Part shown: one piece after another, positions 22,303 through 34,691 of the stretch
Position numbering within the stretch: position 1 is the first letter of the stretch
Layout: every line of letters starts with the position of its first letter
Origin: Massospora cicadina
Lineage: Eukaryota; Entomophthoromycota; Entomophthoromycetes; Entomophthorales; Entomophthoraceae
Length of the DNA stretch: 64,000 bases
Assembly: GCA_022478985.1 (NCBI GenBank)
Contig: JAKSZP010007891.1
Span: forward strand, 310,001 to 374,000
Direction of reading: 5' to 3'
Notes under the pieces: model-generated
What the model saw: only the letters and a program-made list of their open reading frames with translations
Databases searched by the model: none
What the model was told of the DNA's origin: nothing
Made by a program: the position numbers and the translations under genes

Positions 22303-24246
22303 CCCATCATAAGTAACAATTAAACGACTATCTTTGATCAATAAGCTCAAATAATTAAAGCATAAGGAAAAATCAAGTGAATGTAGAGATAATGTGATTT
22401 TACATGCACAATTGTAAAAGAGGCTACAAAAATTGTCTTACTAGCTTAAAATTTCACCATAAAGTAAAGATACAAAGATCAAAAAATTCTATAAACTAAT
22501 AATTAGATGAATTATAACATGATAAAACTTATAATCAATTGATTAATGTGAAAGGTGGCACTATAGATTGGGTACAGGGAGTGAGCTAATTCCACATCGA
22601 GGCTAGATATGTCATTGACACCACTTTAACTGAAGTTCAACTATCTGGGTTTGTTAAGGAGCTTATCCAGTTTATTAATCAGGAAATAAAAGTAACTGAT
22701 TGCACTTTAAATTTGATGTGGAAACTATCAACACCTTTCAAGAGGAGATAGGACGCATCAAAGCCAGACAGGATGCTCCTCATCAAACTAAAGAAACTTT
22801 AAAGGATGTATAATGTGAACCAGAAGATATTGATGACGTGCTTTGGGTTAGCAATGATCTTCAAAGACAATATGAGAACAATATAAATCATCAGATGACT
22901 GAAAGATGAGATCATAGGACTTAAAACATCTATCAATTGTCTATGACTTGAGCTTATGGTATTAAATCATTTGAACTAACAGTCAAGTCATGAGAAGACT
23001 GATCACTTATCTGGGACGGCGGATTGTAGCTGACATTTACTAAGGGCGCTGTCACAGTAACAAAATAACTACTTCTAGAAAGAGAACTAGATATCATGGA
23101 GATGAGCCTTTATAAAAATGTCTTTTCATGTTCTATCATGCCAATCAGCAATATATTATATCTGCATTGCAGTACTACTTCAACCGGCAGATAATTCAAC
23201 TTAAGGAAGAATTCACTATAATAAAAAAGAAACCCAGTATATCTTATTGGATTCTCTTAAAAGCTTCCACACTGGCCATGATTGGAAACATGCTCTAGCT
23301 CTTCTACTGTATCCATCCTATTTCTTATTCGTATAATGAGTATAGGAATTTAAAGCAATTATAAGCCATGTTCAAGATGATGATGCATTAGGAAGTATAT
23401 CTTTAAAGCAACACCCCTGATATATTGCTTAGATGGCCAAAGTTGCGACTTAATTATGCCTTGCATATCAGAGAATAATGAAATGTTGTTGATGTAGAAA
23501 GTTATGTAATTATAAAATTTGGTAATCCCAGAAGGGCCATTATAAAATCAGAAATAAAAACCATACAGGTCTTGAAAATAGAGAACATCACCAAATTCTT
23601 TAAATTCTTATACCATGAGGTGTATTTAATGAATAGTTATCTATCATGAGGTTCAAGGCTTGTTGAAAAAAATCAATGGCCATTTTGAAGATATATCGTG
23701 ATTCAAAATGGTAAAAAGTACAACCCTGACTAGAATAATACTATTAATTGTTTTTATTAAAGACATTATTAACTAATTAATAGTTGAGCATTAAATAATA
23801 TTTGTATTTATCTTTGGGTCACTCAATGTGGAAATATACAAAACTTTCACCAAGCTTTGTCAAGTTTATAATAATAAGAGCACATTAGGTATTATTATTA
23901 TAATAAGAAAAACTGTACCTTTATACATATTTCTTATAATATGATATAATTGCAAACCTAAAGGCCGTTATAAAGCTGATTGGCCAAAAATAAGTCCAAC
24001 GTGAATTACATAGTATCAACAATGATAATGAGAAACTTTAAAGGACAACTGGAAATAGTGGAGCGATACTCTATTACCAGTCATCACTCATTCACAATGA
24101 GACATTGATATGAAGGAACAATTGTGTCATAAATTTCCTTTACCAGATAACGTATATACTAATAGCAGCTTTAAGGTAATTTAGGGTCAGAACTCAAAAC
24201 ATAAGAAGATAAATTTAATGAGATTGTTTATAAGCCTTATGCTACC
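22303..24246 (+). pseudogene. Weak gag-like remnant
   Basis: A plus-strand open stretch near 22,738-22,890 gives FQEEIGRIKARQDAPHQT, a charged helical run. About 500 bp on, DDDALGSIS appears near 23,369-23,395, reminiscent of the central gag region of LTR elements. No knuckle or protease was found. The remainder up to the LTR at 24,247 shows nothing I can support. Confidence 0.25.
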
Positions 24247-25029
24247 CATTAAATCTGGCGCATAGGCGTCAATACCAACAGCACAGTTTGGTAAATGCAC
24301 AATTATCAATGTATTGTTTAAAGAAATTCCCTTAATTTATTTTAAACAAAGAACTTATTATTAAAAGAGGGTTTTTTTTTTAAAAAAAACTAATGGCCCA
24401 CCAAAGTAACAAATACCAACAGTTGCTCAGGTCTTGCGGTGGATACTTAAGTAGTAATTGGATTTCACATGCTTAATTGGGAAAATATTCCTCTCACCTT
24501 GAAGTCCCCTCCTGATGTACTACTCCAAATTCTCGTTCTCATTAGTGCAGATATTTGATAACTTTTTGACACCAATAAAATTTTGTAACAATAAGAAATA
24601 AATGAAAAACAGGGACGCTAAGGCTTTAGCCTCAAGATGGTCACATGATAACAAAATTAGACTTTGCTAACTGTGCCACTGCAATAGAAAAATAGAATAA
24701 TTATAAACCTATTGGAAAAAGGATAACCAAGCTCATAGACAAAATAACTGATAATATGATAAATTAATAGGTGGTACAAAAAACATGACAATAGTGAAAG
24801 GTAATCAATGTACCAGTCATTTAAAAGCACACCTGTGGGGACTAAGGATTTTTATAGTAATAAATAAAATATCATAAATGGAGGTGCAGAGGTGAACTAA
24901 TTGATAGTAAAGTAATATTACAGATCAACACCAGCTTTTCACCAATGTGGGTTAATTTAAGGCTCTATCTACTAAAATCAGAAAAATTGACTTTAATTAG
25001 GAGAATACTATTTAGATGGTTAATCATAT
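24247..25029 (-). repeat. Left (3') LTR of outer Gypsy C
   Basis: Related to 46,195-46,967: shared blocks include TGGCGC-TAGG near the start, ATGCACAATTATCAATGT with ACGCACAATTACAATGT, the CTTGCGG block (24,434 and 46,376), AAATGGAGGTGC with AGGTGAACTAATTGATAGTAAA (24,876-24,913 and 46,815-46,853) and the GGTTAATCA / GGTTGATCA end. About 783 bp against 773 bp. It also resembles the B2 LTRs, so B and C are sister families. Confidence 0.8.
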
Positions 25030-26700
25030 TAAATTTCAGTATTTCTCCACTTTGCCAAAATAATCAACGATTAAAAAATAAGCGGGAGATAGGCTGGATT
25101 AACATAAAGCTTAGGCTGTAAGTCCAAAGCCTTTCTGGTACTCCTTTAAGAACTTAGCATGCACTTGATAAAAAAGGTAGCTCTTAGTGGGATATTTCAG
25201 AATTTAGGACATCGTGGATGTCTTAACAATGATCTCAAAGGGTCTTTTCACATGTGCTCAGGTTAACTAGTCCATTCAAATCCAAGTTTGTCTTAATAAT
25301 TGAACAACGTCCTTTGAGCAAAGTTTGGTAAGGGCCATTGCACCTAATTATTATGTTAATGAACCATATTTATGAGCCAGTGCATCAGGATAAGGTTTGC
25401 TCTGTAGCTGAATTAAGGTCAGCTTTAGAGTTTACATATATATCAAGACTCATGTTTGATTCATACCAAGGGTATAAAGGATTAAAAGTTGCGGTTTGTT
25501 TCCCATAAAGTAACTCAGATGATTATTGACAAGTTGGCGAGTGATTAGCAATGTTCTAGGAAGAGCATGGAAGAGGGAAGAAACAGGTACCAGCTGGAAC
25601 ACTTATCTATGGTTAACTATTGCATGATCCCCACAAAAGCACCATATATCTTTTCCACAGTGACTTTGGTTTCTGTATGGTAATGGATAGAAAAAACCCC
25701 TTGAATGCTAATCAATTGCTAAGTTTGGGATTAAATGAGACGTAAAATTAGATCCTTTATCAGTTAGAATATACTTTGGGAAGCCATGCCAATAACTATA
25801 TTTTCTAAGATAAACTTAGTCATTGTCATAGTGCTCTTTAATTTTGATACTTTGGACTCCTTTCATTTAGTGAGGTTATCAATGGTCCTGATTATATTTT
25901 TATTAATCAAAAATGTTGGGTAATAGGTTCATAATGTTGAAAGAGATGGTGTGCCATGAAAAATGTTGTAAATTAAATGAAAGGATGTCGACTTCTTGTA
26001 GGATGCTTCAACATAACTATCTATGAATCAGATAGGTGTTACATGGATATCAGAAGGCATTTATCCCCAATAGCAGTGTTTTTATGGTTATGGTTTTTTA
26101 TTGCTCTGGCTCATTGCCTTATGGGCCGCAATAATAATTAATCTGCTCAGTAACACTGGAAAACAAAGATTTTGTTCATGATTATCTTAAATAGGCCTCC
26201 CACTATTAGCTAGGGTTTTACTCCCCATCTTTTTCTTTAATGTGTTAACATCATTGAGGTCGCTATCAAAATTATGAGTTAACTTTTCTAAATAGTTTAT
26301 TGCCCAGATCCGCCACTAAGGCCATGCTGGGAATACAAAAACCAGTCAGAGATTTGGTGTTCAACGCCAGTAAAGTGCTGATTTTGAGGTCATGGTCTGT
26401 AGTTTAAAAGCCCAATGTGCCAGCCACCCTTCCAGCTCCTTCAAAGTCTATATTATCACAGGGAGTCATTTTCAATTACCATTAAATAGGCACTCTGTTG
26501 ACAGACCCTGTTTGTATAAATTAATAGATGATTGCCAGATAATTTTTTTATACCTGTATAATTAAGATCATGCTCATCCAATATTTAGGTGCAGTAAGCC
26601 ACAAGGTGATTGATCCCCTAAGAATTAATTTGTGATAAATCGCCTTTACAATGGTGACTGAATCATATTTATAAATAACTTTTTGGCTCCTAAAGTTTGT
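25030..26700 (-). pseudogene. Gypsy C: integrase region (minus strand)
   Basis: Collinear with B2 at 38,500-39,800: both hold the block around 25,190-25,300 / 38,580-38,690 that in A copy 2 encodes the integrase C-terminal GPFEVIEKT segment (C reads DPLRSLL). Numerous stops and single-base shifts leave no frame over about 60 codons. Assignment is by synteny with B2 and A2 rather than by intact catalytic residues. Confidence 0.6.
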
Positions 26701-27600
26701 GTGCATATGTACTGATACTTTAATTAATAAAGTCAACTTCAGTTTGGTATTGACTCAAAATTTAAAGCCTTTGAAGAGGTGAAAATGGGCTTTACATTTA
26801 AACTGTTCTCTACAAGCTGAAAGTAGTTGCCAACCTATTTATGAGACACCTAAATGTCATGTAGGCTACACGACCACGTATTTTTAAATTGGCTTAATTT
26901 TCGTCATCTGGGACTGTAAGATAAGCTTGTAAATGTCAGAAACCAAATATTCTAATTTTACTTATTCTTAGCTGCATTTACTGGCTTAATCTCAAGATCA
27001 ATTTCTGCAAGATGGCAGAAAACTTAGTCCAAATAGTATAGCTGCTCAATAAAATTCCCAAAAACTTTCTAGATTATCATTTATTTTTATATCAAAAGGG
27101 TTTTTTAGATCGCCTAAAATGCTGTTCATGGCCCTTAAAAGGTTAATGGGGTTAAAAACACTAAGCATAATAATTGCTTGTAAAGGCCTGGTGTGTAATC
27201 GTGGCGCACTTCTCCTGTTCATCAACAACAGTTATATCTACCAATAGCCATGAATTAAATATATAGCTGAAAAGTTATTGACCAAAACCTAAGTGATCAA
27301 GTGCATCATCGTAGTATGGTATTGGATTTACATCTTTTTTGGTAATAATGATCAACTTTCATATAAATGATTACCACACAAAAAAATATTTTCCTGGTAA
27401 GCAACACTGGGAGGCCAAGGTCTCCTTATAGTCACCATCATTTCCTGTCAAACAAGCTGGTTTGTTTCCTTATTTTCTACATCACTAGCCACATATGAAC
27501 ATCTGATAGGATGCAGGCGAATTGAGAGACAATACCATTATCAGATTGGTGTAGCACGTCTTGTGAACAATTCAAAACAAATCCTTCTTTAGCAAATGTA
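26701..27600 (-). pseudogene. Gypsy C: RNase H/reverse transcriptase region (minus strand)
   Basis: The minus-strand frame at 27,046-27,228 contains INLLRAMNSILGDLK, matching the 'ATFQRAMDxVLxDLK' RT segment just before the catalytic loop. Upstream on the minus strand (27,300-27,480) the sequence aligns with the B2 RT lead-in (40,840-40,960), including the AACACTGGGGAGGC-type block. The YxDD loop itself was not readable. Confidence 0.65.
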
Positions 27601-28132
27601 GTATTATACTTTTTCTAAAAAGGGCCAACGCTTGGTCCTTCCCTTTTTCTGTTAAACTGGTGAATCTTTCATGTGGTACTAGAGTTTAATCAGACTACCA
27701 CATGTTGCTGTTAAGGCCCAGTTCTTTAGGTTTAGAAAAATTGTGGGCATTTTTACTTTGTTATTAGTATAAAATGATTAAAGCCAACAACCTGGTTTCG
27801 CTTAATCTGAGCAGGGTACAGATATAGATTGCTATAATACTTGGCTTTCGCCATGGTCTGGAAAGACAAAACCAGGCGCAGAGACAGGCTCTAAGTTAGA
27901 TTAACTGAACGGCACAAATATCTCACTGTATAAACTTTGAAGAATTATGTAAATTCATTCTGGTTCAAACTTAGCTTGTATGACCAAAAACGGTTAATCT
28001 AAGAATAGCTCTCAGCGGAATGTCCATGTTGTCAGGGTGAGAGCTGATTGAAGTAAGATTGGCCATACAAACAAGGATTACTAGGGCAAGGAAATATCCC
28101 AGAATGTAAAGGTCTCAGATGACTTAGAAACT
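27601..28132 (-). pseudogene. Gypsy C: protease-RT linker, broken by chromovirus D
   Basis: Aligns loosely with B2 41,150-41,480 (for example the CCATGGTCTGG / CCATGTTCTGG and ACAGGCTC / ACAGGTTC blocks). The homology stops at 28,132 where the D LTR begins. The rest of C is found from 36,617 on. Confidence 0.55.
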
Positions 28133-29403
28133 TGAAAGTGGGATGTTATAGGGGATTAATGAGGAGTAATTTGTTTAATAACATACCAAAAGCTCCCATA
28201 AAAAGCCAGAAAGCTGCAATGGGGCAATCGCGGGTCTTAATGGGGCAATCAACAAGGGCTGAAAAGGCAGAGAGCAACAATAACTCCAAGTTTTGCAGCT
28301 GTTAATTGCTATATAAGAATGGGCAAAGGCGTATAGGAATACAAATAAGGAAATTTGCAACAAATTGGTGAAGGTTTAATAAAGTATATAATAGTTACAG
28401 GTGTACATGGTGTAATGACTGGACTTTCAGGTGGAATCATTGATACAAAAACTGCTGACTCATTTACAGCTTGGAATGTCAATATATCAATGATATGTAC
28501 CAATCAATCCATGCTTTTATTGACTCTTTAAGATGGCGGCTTGCATTTCTGGATCATACTGTTAGACCAATTCAAGATGGGGGAGGTGGATTACATAAAG
28601 GCAAACTAAGAAAATATTGTTTTAGTACAGAAAAGCTTATAAGAGAGAATAAACTAATAAATTACCTTAAGAGTAATTGATTTATAGTAAATATTGGTGA
28701 GAATCAGAAGGAAACTTATGTGCTGGCCTGCGCCTTTGCCTCAGTGGGGAAGCCTATTGGGTAAAAAGTGAAGGGTTCATTCAGTTTGGTGGAGGCTCAT
28801 ATAAGTTTGGATCACGTCATAAATAACTTGATAGTGCGTGGTTTTGATCAAAGGGTAATCTAAGTAGATGCTACCAAGCTTGGATGATTCATTAGGATGG
28901 GTAAGCCAATGTCACCAGTTATGTAAGCATTCTTTCTATTGATAAAATTGATAAAGAAAATTTAGGGGCAAATGAGCGAGCCATAAGTTTGATCTTCAGT
29001 TTTGGCTGCTATAAATAAATCGTTATAAATTGCTGGGCATACTGGAACTTATATGGGGTGTTGAGCAGGGTAGGGCAATTCTATAGTATTGTTAATGACC
29101 AGACTTTGGTTAAAATGACCCTTAAATTTTCTAACGGAGGCCCCTAGACTAAATAATTCCCTGCAACCCTCTTCAATCATATTTTAACAAACTAGAAGAG
29201 TACTAGAAGACAGAGAAATAGAAACATTGGCAGCCAGGGCAGTAAACTATTGCATATCTGACATGTGAACTTGTTTTCTGATCTTGGAGAGTGGTACACT
29301 GGAGGCTTAGGCCCTTCCTTGCGCCTATGAGGAAATTGGTAACGATCCATATGGAGGGACTGATCGTCTGGACTTACATTATCCTTACTATTGGTATAGA
29401 TAC
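28133..29403 (-). repeat. Left (3') LTR of chromovirus D
   Basis: Long LTR of about 1.27 kb homologous to 34,692-36,616. Shared blocks: the start AGTGGGA, CAAGCCAGAAAGATGCAATG (with variants) at 28,203 and 34,758, TAGCTGTTGATTGTTATA with variants, ATCACGTCATAAA (28,813 and 36,028), GTAATCTAAGTAGATGCTA (28,855 and 36,070), GGAGGCCCCTAGACT (29,136 and 36,354) and the GGAGGCTT-GGCCCTT run. The right end is approximate. Confidence 0.85.
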
Positions 29404-29850
29404 ATTTTTTTGCCTGATACATGGGCGATAAAGTAAGTTTTGTGCCTCTCAGAGAGCTTGATGGCGAGTAGAGCTACGACTATTTAAGGGGGAAGGGGTT
29501 CCTTGTGTAGTAGACCGGGGACTTATACTTGCTTCTTACAGCTAACAGAGTCTTTTGCACTCACCAGCTGTTCTCATAAGAGTGATAGTTTTTCCAGGAA
29601 AACTGATACTGGACTGATAAGCGCACTCTTCTTAAAGCCAGATCACTTATACCTCTTCCTTTTGTGAATCATAACCCATGATAGGTATAGGTTATGTGGT
29701 CATGGGTCCATGAACGGAGATGACTGGGACTCTTGGAACAAAATGTGCTTTTTCCAAAGGGAGGTGAACTTGATATGTAAGGCGCCATTTACCAATTACT
29801 TTATCACTCAAAAAGGGTTTAAAAATTGCACTAGTTACAGGAAAGAACGT
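29404..29850 (-). pseudogene. Chromovirus D: chromodomain (minus strand)
   Basis: Reading leftwards from about 29,650, one frame gives RRVRLSVQYQFSWKNYHSYE, then NSW and VQKTLLAV, a clear chromodomain core (Y-x-V-x-W-K-x-Y ... E-x-S-W). Before it, from about 29,830, lies a proline-rich linker with PRVPVISVHGP. It ends a few dozen bases before the 3' LTR, the usual place. Broken by a frameshift at the start and a stop after NSW. Confidence 0.8.
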
Positions 29851-31180
29851 TCATGTTCAAGTGCCAGGTATCACACATGATAAGGAATCCTTCTTAAGCT
29901 TAGGGTCAGGGTGGCGTTTCCAGTCTGCGAACTTTAAGATATTCTAATGTTTTTGACATTTACTCTAATACAAGACTCTCAGTTTTATGTAAATGGGTAA
30001 AGCGCTCCTCTACAGTGGTAAATGTCAAAGTGAGGCAGGTGTTAATCTGAAAAAAGGGTTTGTATCTAAAACAGGCATTGAAAGGTGAAAATCAAGTAGA
30101 AGCATGTGGCGTTATTATAACAAATTGTGCCAGGGGTATATAATGTCTATGTGTCTATACTGGCGAAGACATAAGGTGATGTATCTCTCTAACGTTTGAT
30201 TATCCTCTCAGGTTGACCATCCAATTGAGTTTTATGGAGCTGGAAGGCAAGGTTTTATATGTAGGATGGTAAAAGATCTATTAATAAATCTGGAATTAAA
30301 TTAAGTCAAAGTTCACTTTCTATCTCCTGGAAAGACTAAACATAGAGAATACATTATCAAAAAAACAGGGATGCACTTTCTTTAGAAGTGATCATTGTGT
30401 TGCAAAGTATAAAGAGTGCAAACATGGTGAAACGGTCAATGACTATATGATCGCATTTTAACTTTCAGAGGGAGGCAACTCCATAATAAATCGATGTATT
30501 TGAGGTATAGGAACCCTGAGCCTGTTGCAATGGATGTAAGAGGCCTTTCTTTCCATATAGGCCTGATTTAGAGCATATAACTAAACAACTGAAGATATAC
30601 TAGGGACTTCTTACCATCTTGGCCAGTTATAAGTTCTTATAATCAATTAATTGCTCTTTTGAACCCAGAGTTACCCAAAATTGGGAATTATGGTGTTCTT
30701 AAATCACTTGATCGCGTAGTGTGGGTGGAACCCTAACTCTGTCCCAGAAGAAAAGTACCCTATCCTTGAGGGAATAGCGATTATGATTATGGGACTTGGT
30801 TTTAAGTCATTGTATAGTGAATTCTCCTACAAGGGGTCATCTGGTCGGTGAAAACAAGGTAAACGAGAGATGCTAATGAGGGCAACCTGGCAAAGTGAAC
30901 GGAGAGTGGGAACTGAATTAGGACTTGCAAGGCGGAATTAACTGTGGTGAGATAGGAATATCATTTATTATAGGGGTTACTGGCAGGTTTTACACTCAAA
31001 ATGTTTAAAAAGACATATAGACCCTTTTCTAACCCATACTTAAACCTAAGATTGCATAGATAAGAATAGTTACAGGCTTGACAGTAAAAACGCTTCTGGG
31101 TTACAAATAATGCATCAGATAAAAGTGGTTAGTTTGCACTATAATCTCATTCTGTGCCAACAGGAGAAGTAATTAAAAGT
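29851..31180 (-). pseudogene. Chromovirus D: integrase (minus strand)
   Basis: Integrase core in pieces. Near 30,460-30,560 the minus strand reads IATGSGFLYLKYIDLLWSCL, corresponding to the 'PWSSISMDFI' segment with the first catalytic Asp. Near 30,190-30,240 it reads TQLDGQPERIIKR, corresponding to 'YHPQTDGQTERVNR' with the last catalytic Glu. Spacing is consistent with one integrase. Frames are heavily shifted. Confidence 0.7.
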
Positions 31181-32357
31181 GAGTCAGTGCCCAAAACGGC
31201 TGCCAGCTCCTTGTCATAAATTGTTCAGCTTTGCACAGCAAATAAGAACTTTTTGGAAATTAAGCAACTATATGCTTAATTACATCAAACTCTTGCAGTA
31301 GTATTTCACATTTATAACTGAAGAAGCGTCACAAGTCACAATAAATGGCTTGTAAATTTATGCTTGCCTAATAACTAGTACTTAAAGAAGACTTTTGATA
31401 AGCTAAAATGTTTTTTGGCATTTGGATGTTTTCTTGTAAGATTTATTCTTTCAGTCATGGAATAGAGAGGGGTGCCGCAAGATGAGCAAGAGCGAGATAA
31501 AACTTCTTGAGAAAGATACCCATCTCAAGATAGCTTTAGTGCTGTTTCTAAGTACTTGGGGGCGGTCAGGACTGTATAGCTTCCGACCTACATGGAAAAC
31601 TGCATAGCCACCCTTCATATATAGTTTCCTGATAATGCTACCTCTATGCAAAAACTCTAATTTAGAGAGCTTCACAAAGCCATAGTATTGTGGAGGGCAG
31701 CTATTACTGCTTTCAAATCCTTTGCATTTTGCTCCCATGTGGGAGGAAGGTTAAGAATGTCATCAAAGTATTCAAACGCGCATGAGAATCAAAGATTGCC
31801 TAATTTATCACCAACGAGATGCCAAAATGACCTTGAGAACTTTCACCACAAAAGGCATCACTTTAAACTGAAAAGTCCCTTTTTTCCCAGATGGATTAAA
31901 GCCAATCTTTTCCCTGCTTAACTTTTACTTTATTAAAGAAATTCACCAGATTAAGCTTAGAGAAAACTTGCAACTTTGCAATCATCTAACAAATTGATTG
32001 TTGTAATGGAAGTGGTAGGTTCTAAACAACTACATTTACTACATGCCCATAATCAACGCAGGGCCTCAAGGATCTATTTTCCTTCTATGAAAAGAAATGA
32101 AGAAGCAATGGGTGAGTACATTTTAACAATATAACCCTTTGACAACATATCCTCCAGCCATATATTCAAAGCTTGTTCTTTTCCTAAGTGTAATGATATA
32201 AAGGGCAGTTACTTTGATTAGGTGTACTTTCAATTGAAATGCATTAAGTTACTTTAGATGAGGTGGGAACCTGGTAACGAAGCTTGTATTGAAAGCAAAA
32301 TTTTTATGAGGCAAGGAAGAAGGAGAAATCTGGAGGGTTATTCATGAGAAATGAGTG
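31181..32357 (-). pseudogene. Chromovirus D: reverse transcriptase and RNase H (minus strand)
   Basis: From right to left the minus strand gives SKGYIVKMYSPIASSF, SLRPCVDYGH (about 32,030-32,070), VNFFNKVKVKQGKDW, MPFVVKV, then DDILNLPPTWEQNAKDLKAV near 31,690-31,750, and finally IYDKELAAVL near 31,200 from RNase H. This is the standard chromovirus RT order; the CVDYR-type motif and a D-D pair of the catalytic loop are visible. A solo LTR has inserted immediately on the right. Stops and frameshifts are frequent. Confidence 0.8.
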
Positions 32358-32362
32358 GGAGG

Positions 32363-33849
32363 TGTTGGACAATTATAAGTCCGATTTTGTGAGAAAAAGT
32401 TTTGGATGATAATAATGATAGTATTGGCCAAAAAACCCTGGCCAGTTCTTGGTGGAACCCCTCAATTTTGGTAAATAAATTTCTAAATGTTTCTCAGCCA
32501 AATATTATGAGTTCAGATAGTTGAATTGCACCAACTTTGCAGCGAAATCAGGGGAGTCCATTGGAGGTTCCTCCCCAGCCCACTTCTAGTTAACTCCAAA
32601 CACCTAAGCGGAGACCACCCCTTTATATGCATGGAGGGGTCCCACAAGGTGAAACTATTTTCCCCACGGTGATTGGCTCAATTATTTTAAATCTTTGCCT
32701 CACAGACATGTTATACTTACTCTCAACCCTCCATTGGCTGTTCCGTTAAAGCAATCTGAGTTTTGAGAGCTCTAATAGGTCAAACACCCATTGTTGGACA
32801 ATTGCCCTCCTGGCTTAAATAAAAAGAATGTCTTGGGTCAAAATAGGCCAAAAAGGGGGAAATGTCAAACCTTACAAATTTGTGATGATGATATGAGAAC
32901 TCTTTATAATAGTAACGAATTTGTTGGACAAAAGACCCTGGTCATTTCTCAGTGGAACCCTGAAAATTAGTGTAAAACTTCTATGAATACTATAAGGGCA
33001 AATAGCACAAAATTGGGCAGCCAAATTGCCCTGACCACGCGGGGAACCCGGGGAGTCCATATATAGTTTCTCCTCAGGTTACTTCTAGTTCAAAGCAAAC
33101 ACCTAAGTGGGACCACCCTCATTTATAGGCTTGGCAGGGGTCCCCCAAGGTGCAATATTTTTATCTAATGGGATTGGCTGAAATATATTAAATTGCTACC
33201 CCGTGAGTACGTCTTGCCTAAAAATAACTCCCAATTCATTGTCACCCAAACTGAAGTGAGTTTTCCAAGATTTGATAGACAAATTTACATATTACCTAAT
33301 TTGGACCATATTAAGCTATTCCAAACTTACTATTGAATTCCCTTTGACCCTTGATACAGTTTAAATACTGGATGGTAAGATATCAAAAGGGTTCGTTTTC
33401 ACTCTCCTGGTGCCAACACTAAAAAACATATGAAACTAGTTTTTTTATTTATTAGTGTTTTTTATCCTTAATTTAAAAAATTGGTTGTGGAATCCATCAT
33501 TGACCAGCACCAGCGAGCAACCCTCAGCTGGATTCCAACACCCATATTTACTAAATAGGCTCAAAGCTAATAATAAATTTGATGCCTATCTTGGTCCAAG
33601 CCCCAATATAATTTAAATACTAAGCAATGAGATCATAACAGGGTTTGCTTCTTGACCCTTTAGTCACCAATAATAAAACATATAAAAATTTAATCATTTA
33701 TTTTAATTAATTTTTTGTATTTTAATTACAAGTGGTCATAGCCCCCTAATATTTACCTTGCAGTAGAGGTCCAACCTTATCTGCAAATATTTGTTGCAAT
33801 TCAGGTGTAAAAATGCACCGGCAAGCTAAAGAAAAGCCTGAATTCCAAC
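32363..33849 (+). repeat. Outer E-family solo LTR in chromovirus D, 5-bp TSD, itself split by another solo LTR
   Basis: Starts TGTTGGAC and ends TTCCAACA. It is flanked by GGAGG at 32,358-32,362 and 33,850-33,854. After removing the inner LTR (32,792-33,540) and its duplication it is about 733 bp and matches 49,706-50,451, including TCAGTGGAACCC-type, CAGGGGAGT and AACCACC/GACCACCC-type blocks and the CACCAGCGAGC-type end. No internal sequence of E is present, so it is a solo LTR formed by LTR-LTR recombination. Confidence 0.92.
32792..33540 (+). repeat. Inner E-family solo LTR, 5-bp TSD
   Basis: TGTTGGAC...TTCCAACA, 749 bp, flanked by CCCAT at 32,787-32,791 and 33,541-33,545. It interrupts the outer LTR inside its AAACACCCATATTT block, which is uninterrupted in the E LTR near 50,131. 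A TATA-like TTTATAGG lies at about 33,123. Same orientation as the outer copy. Confidence 0.93.
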
Positions 33850-33854
33850 AGGAG

Positions 33855-34691
33855 GTAAGATGGAACTCATAGAGGTCTCAGGTGGGAATATGTCGTTTTG
33901 TGGTAAATCCTTTACTGAGCTCATCGTTGGTAGAGAGGGAATTTGGTTCAATTTGATGTTCATCTGGTGATGACGCCACCAAAACACACTTATAATGATA
34001 AAGTATAAGAATAAGGAACAGCTGAAAAGTAATTGCAGATACAGAAGAAATGAACAAATTTTGCACTGATGCTGAACAGGATGACACTTCATGGGTGAGA
34101 GGATGCGCTTAATATTAAAGGGCAGCTCCTGTGTCTCAAATCTAAGGCTTGTCGATTCTAATGTACATATAAAGCTGGCTGGTACTGTGCACTGGAAACC
34201 CTGCACATAACTCAAATGACCCAGAACGGAAGGTAATGTGAAACATGTGATATTCTTGATTTTCAGTGATGAAGAAGAAAGTGAAAGAGTAGCGTGAGTG
34301 GAAGAAGGTAAAGATGTAATGACTTATTGTTAACTGAAAAATGCGCTTGCATATTCTAAGAATATTTTTTTGCTCTACCTGATTTAATAATATTGTACTA
34401 TTATAAATTAAATTCCAGTGCTTTCTATAAGGAGAAGGAGTTAAGGTTTGAAAGTACATGGGGATTCCTAACAACTACATAGGCGAAAGCCTCGCTAAAG
34501 TTCAGAGAGAAGAGAAGAGAGCTTTTTTTTTAGTACTAGATGGTCCCAACCCAAAGAGAAGAGAGCTTTGATTTGATGGAAGTTTTATTTTTCATAGTGA
34601 GAGAAGATTGAAAGGAGTCTAGATATACAAACTAAGTGTACTGGTGTTCTTTATATTACCTGAATCTAAATGCTCAGCTAGCCTATACTCT
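33855..34691 (-). pseudogene. Chromovirus D: gag/protease side (minus strand)
   Basis: Minus-strand frames at 33,826-34,215 and 34,142-34,474 (the first overlapping the solo LTR end) fill the place between the RT and the 5' LTR. No knuckle or DSG/DTG motif could be read. Assignment is by position within D only. It carries the 28-bp insert at 34,526. Confidence 0.4.
34510..34569 (-). mobile_element. Ultra-short retro-insert (28 bp) with 16-bp target-site duplication
   Basis: AAGAGAAGAGAGCTTT is present identically at 34,510-34,525 and 34,554-34,569. The 28 bp between read on the minus strand TGGGTTGGGACCATCTAGTA followed by CT and an A tract. Identical in its last 20 non-A bases to the insert at 39,925-39,975. 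Perfect TSD indicates a recent insertion by comparison with the decayed host element D. Confidence 0.92.

Noticed and set aside
24371..24388. T10A8 run as a regulatory or origin element
   Set aside because: It lies inside the C LTR and simple A/T runs are common throughout the window.
33826..34474. Separate cysteine- and phenylalanine-rich secreted protein
   Set aside because: The frames cross a solo LTR border and lie in the gag side of chromovirus D. Composition is what AT-rich decay gives.
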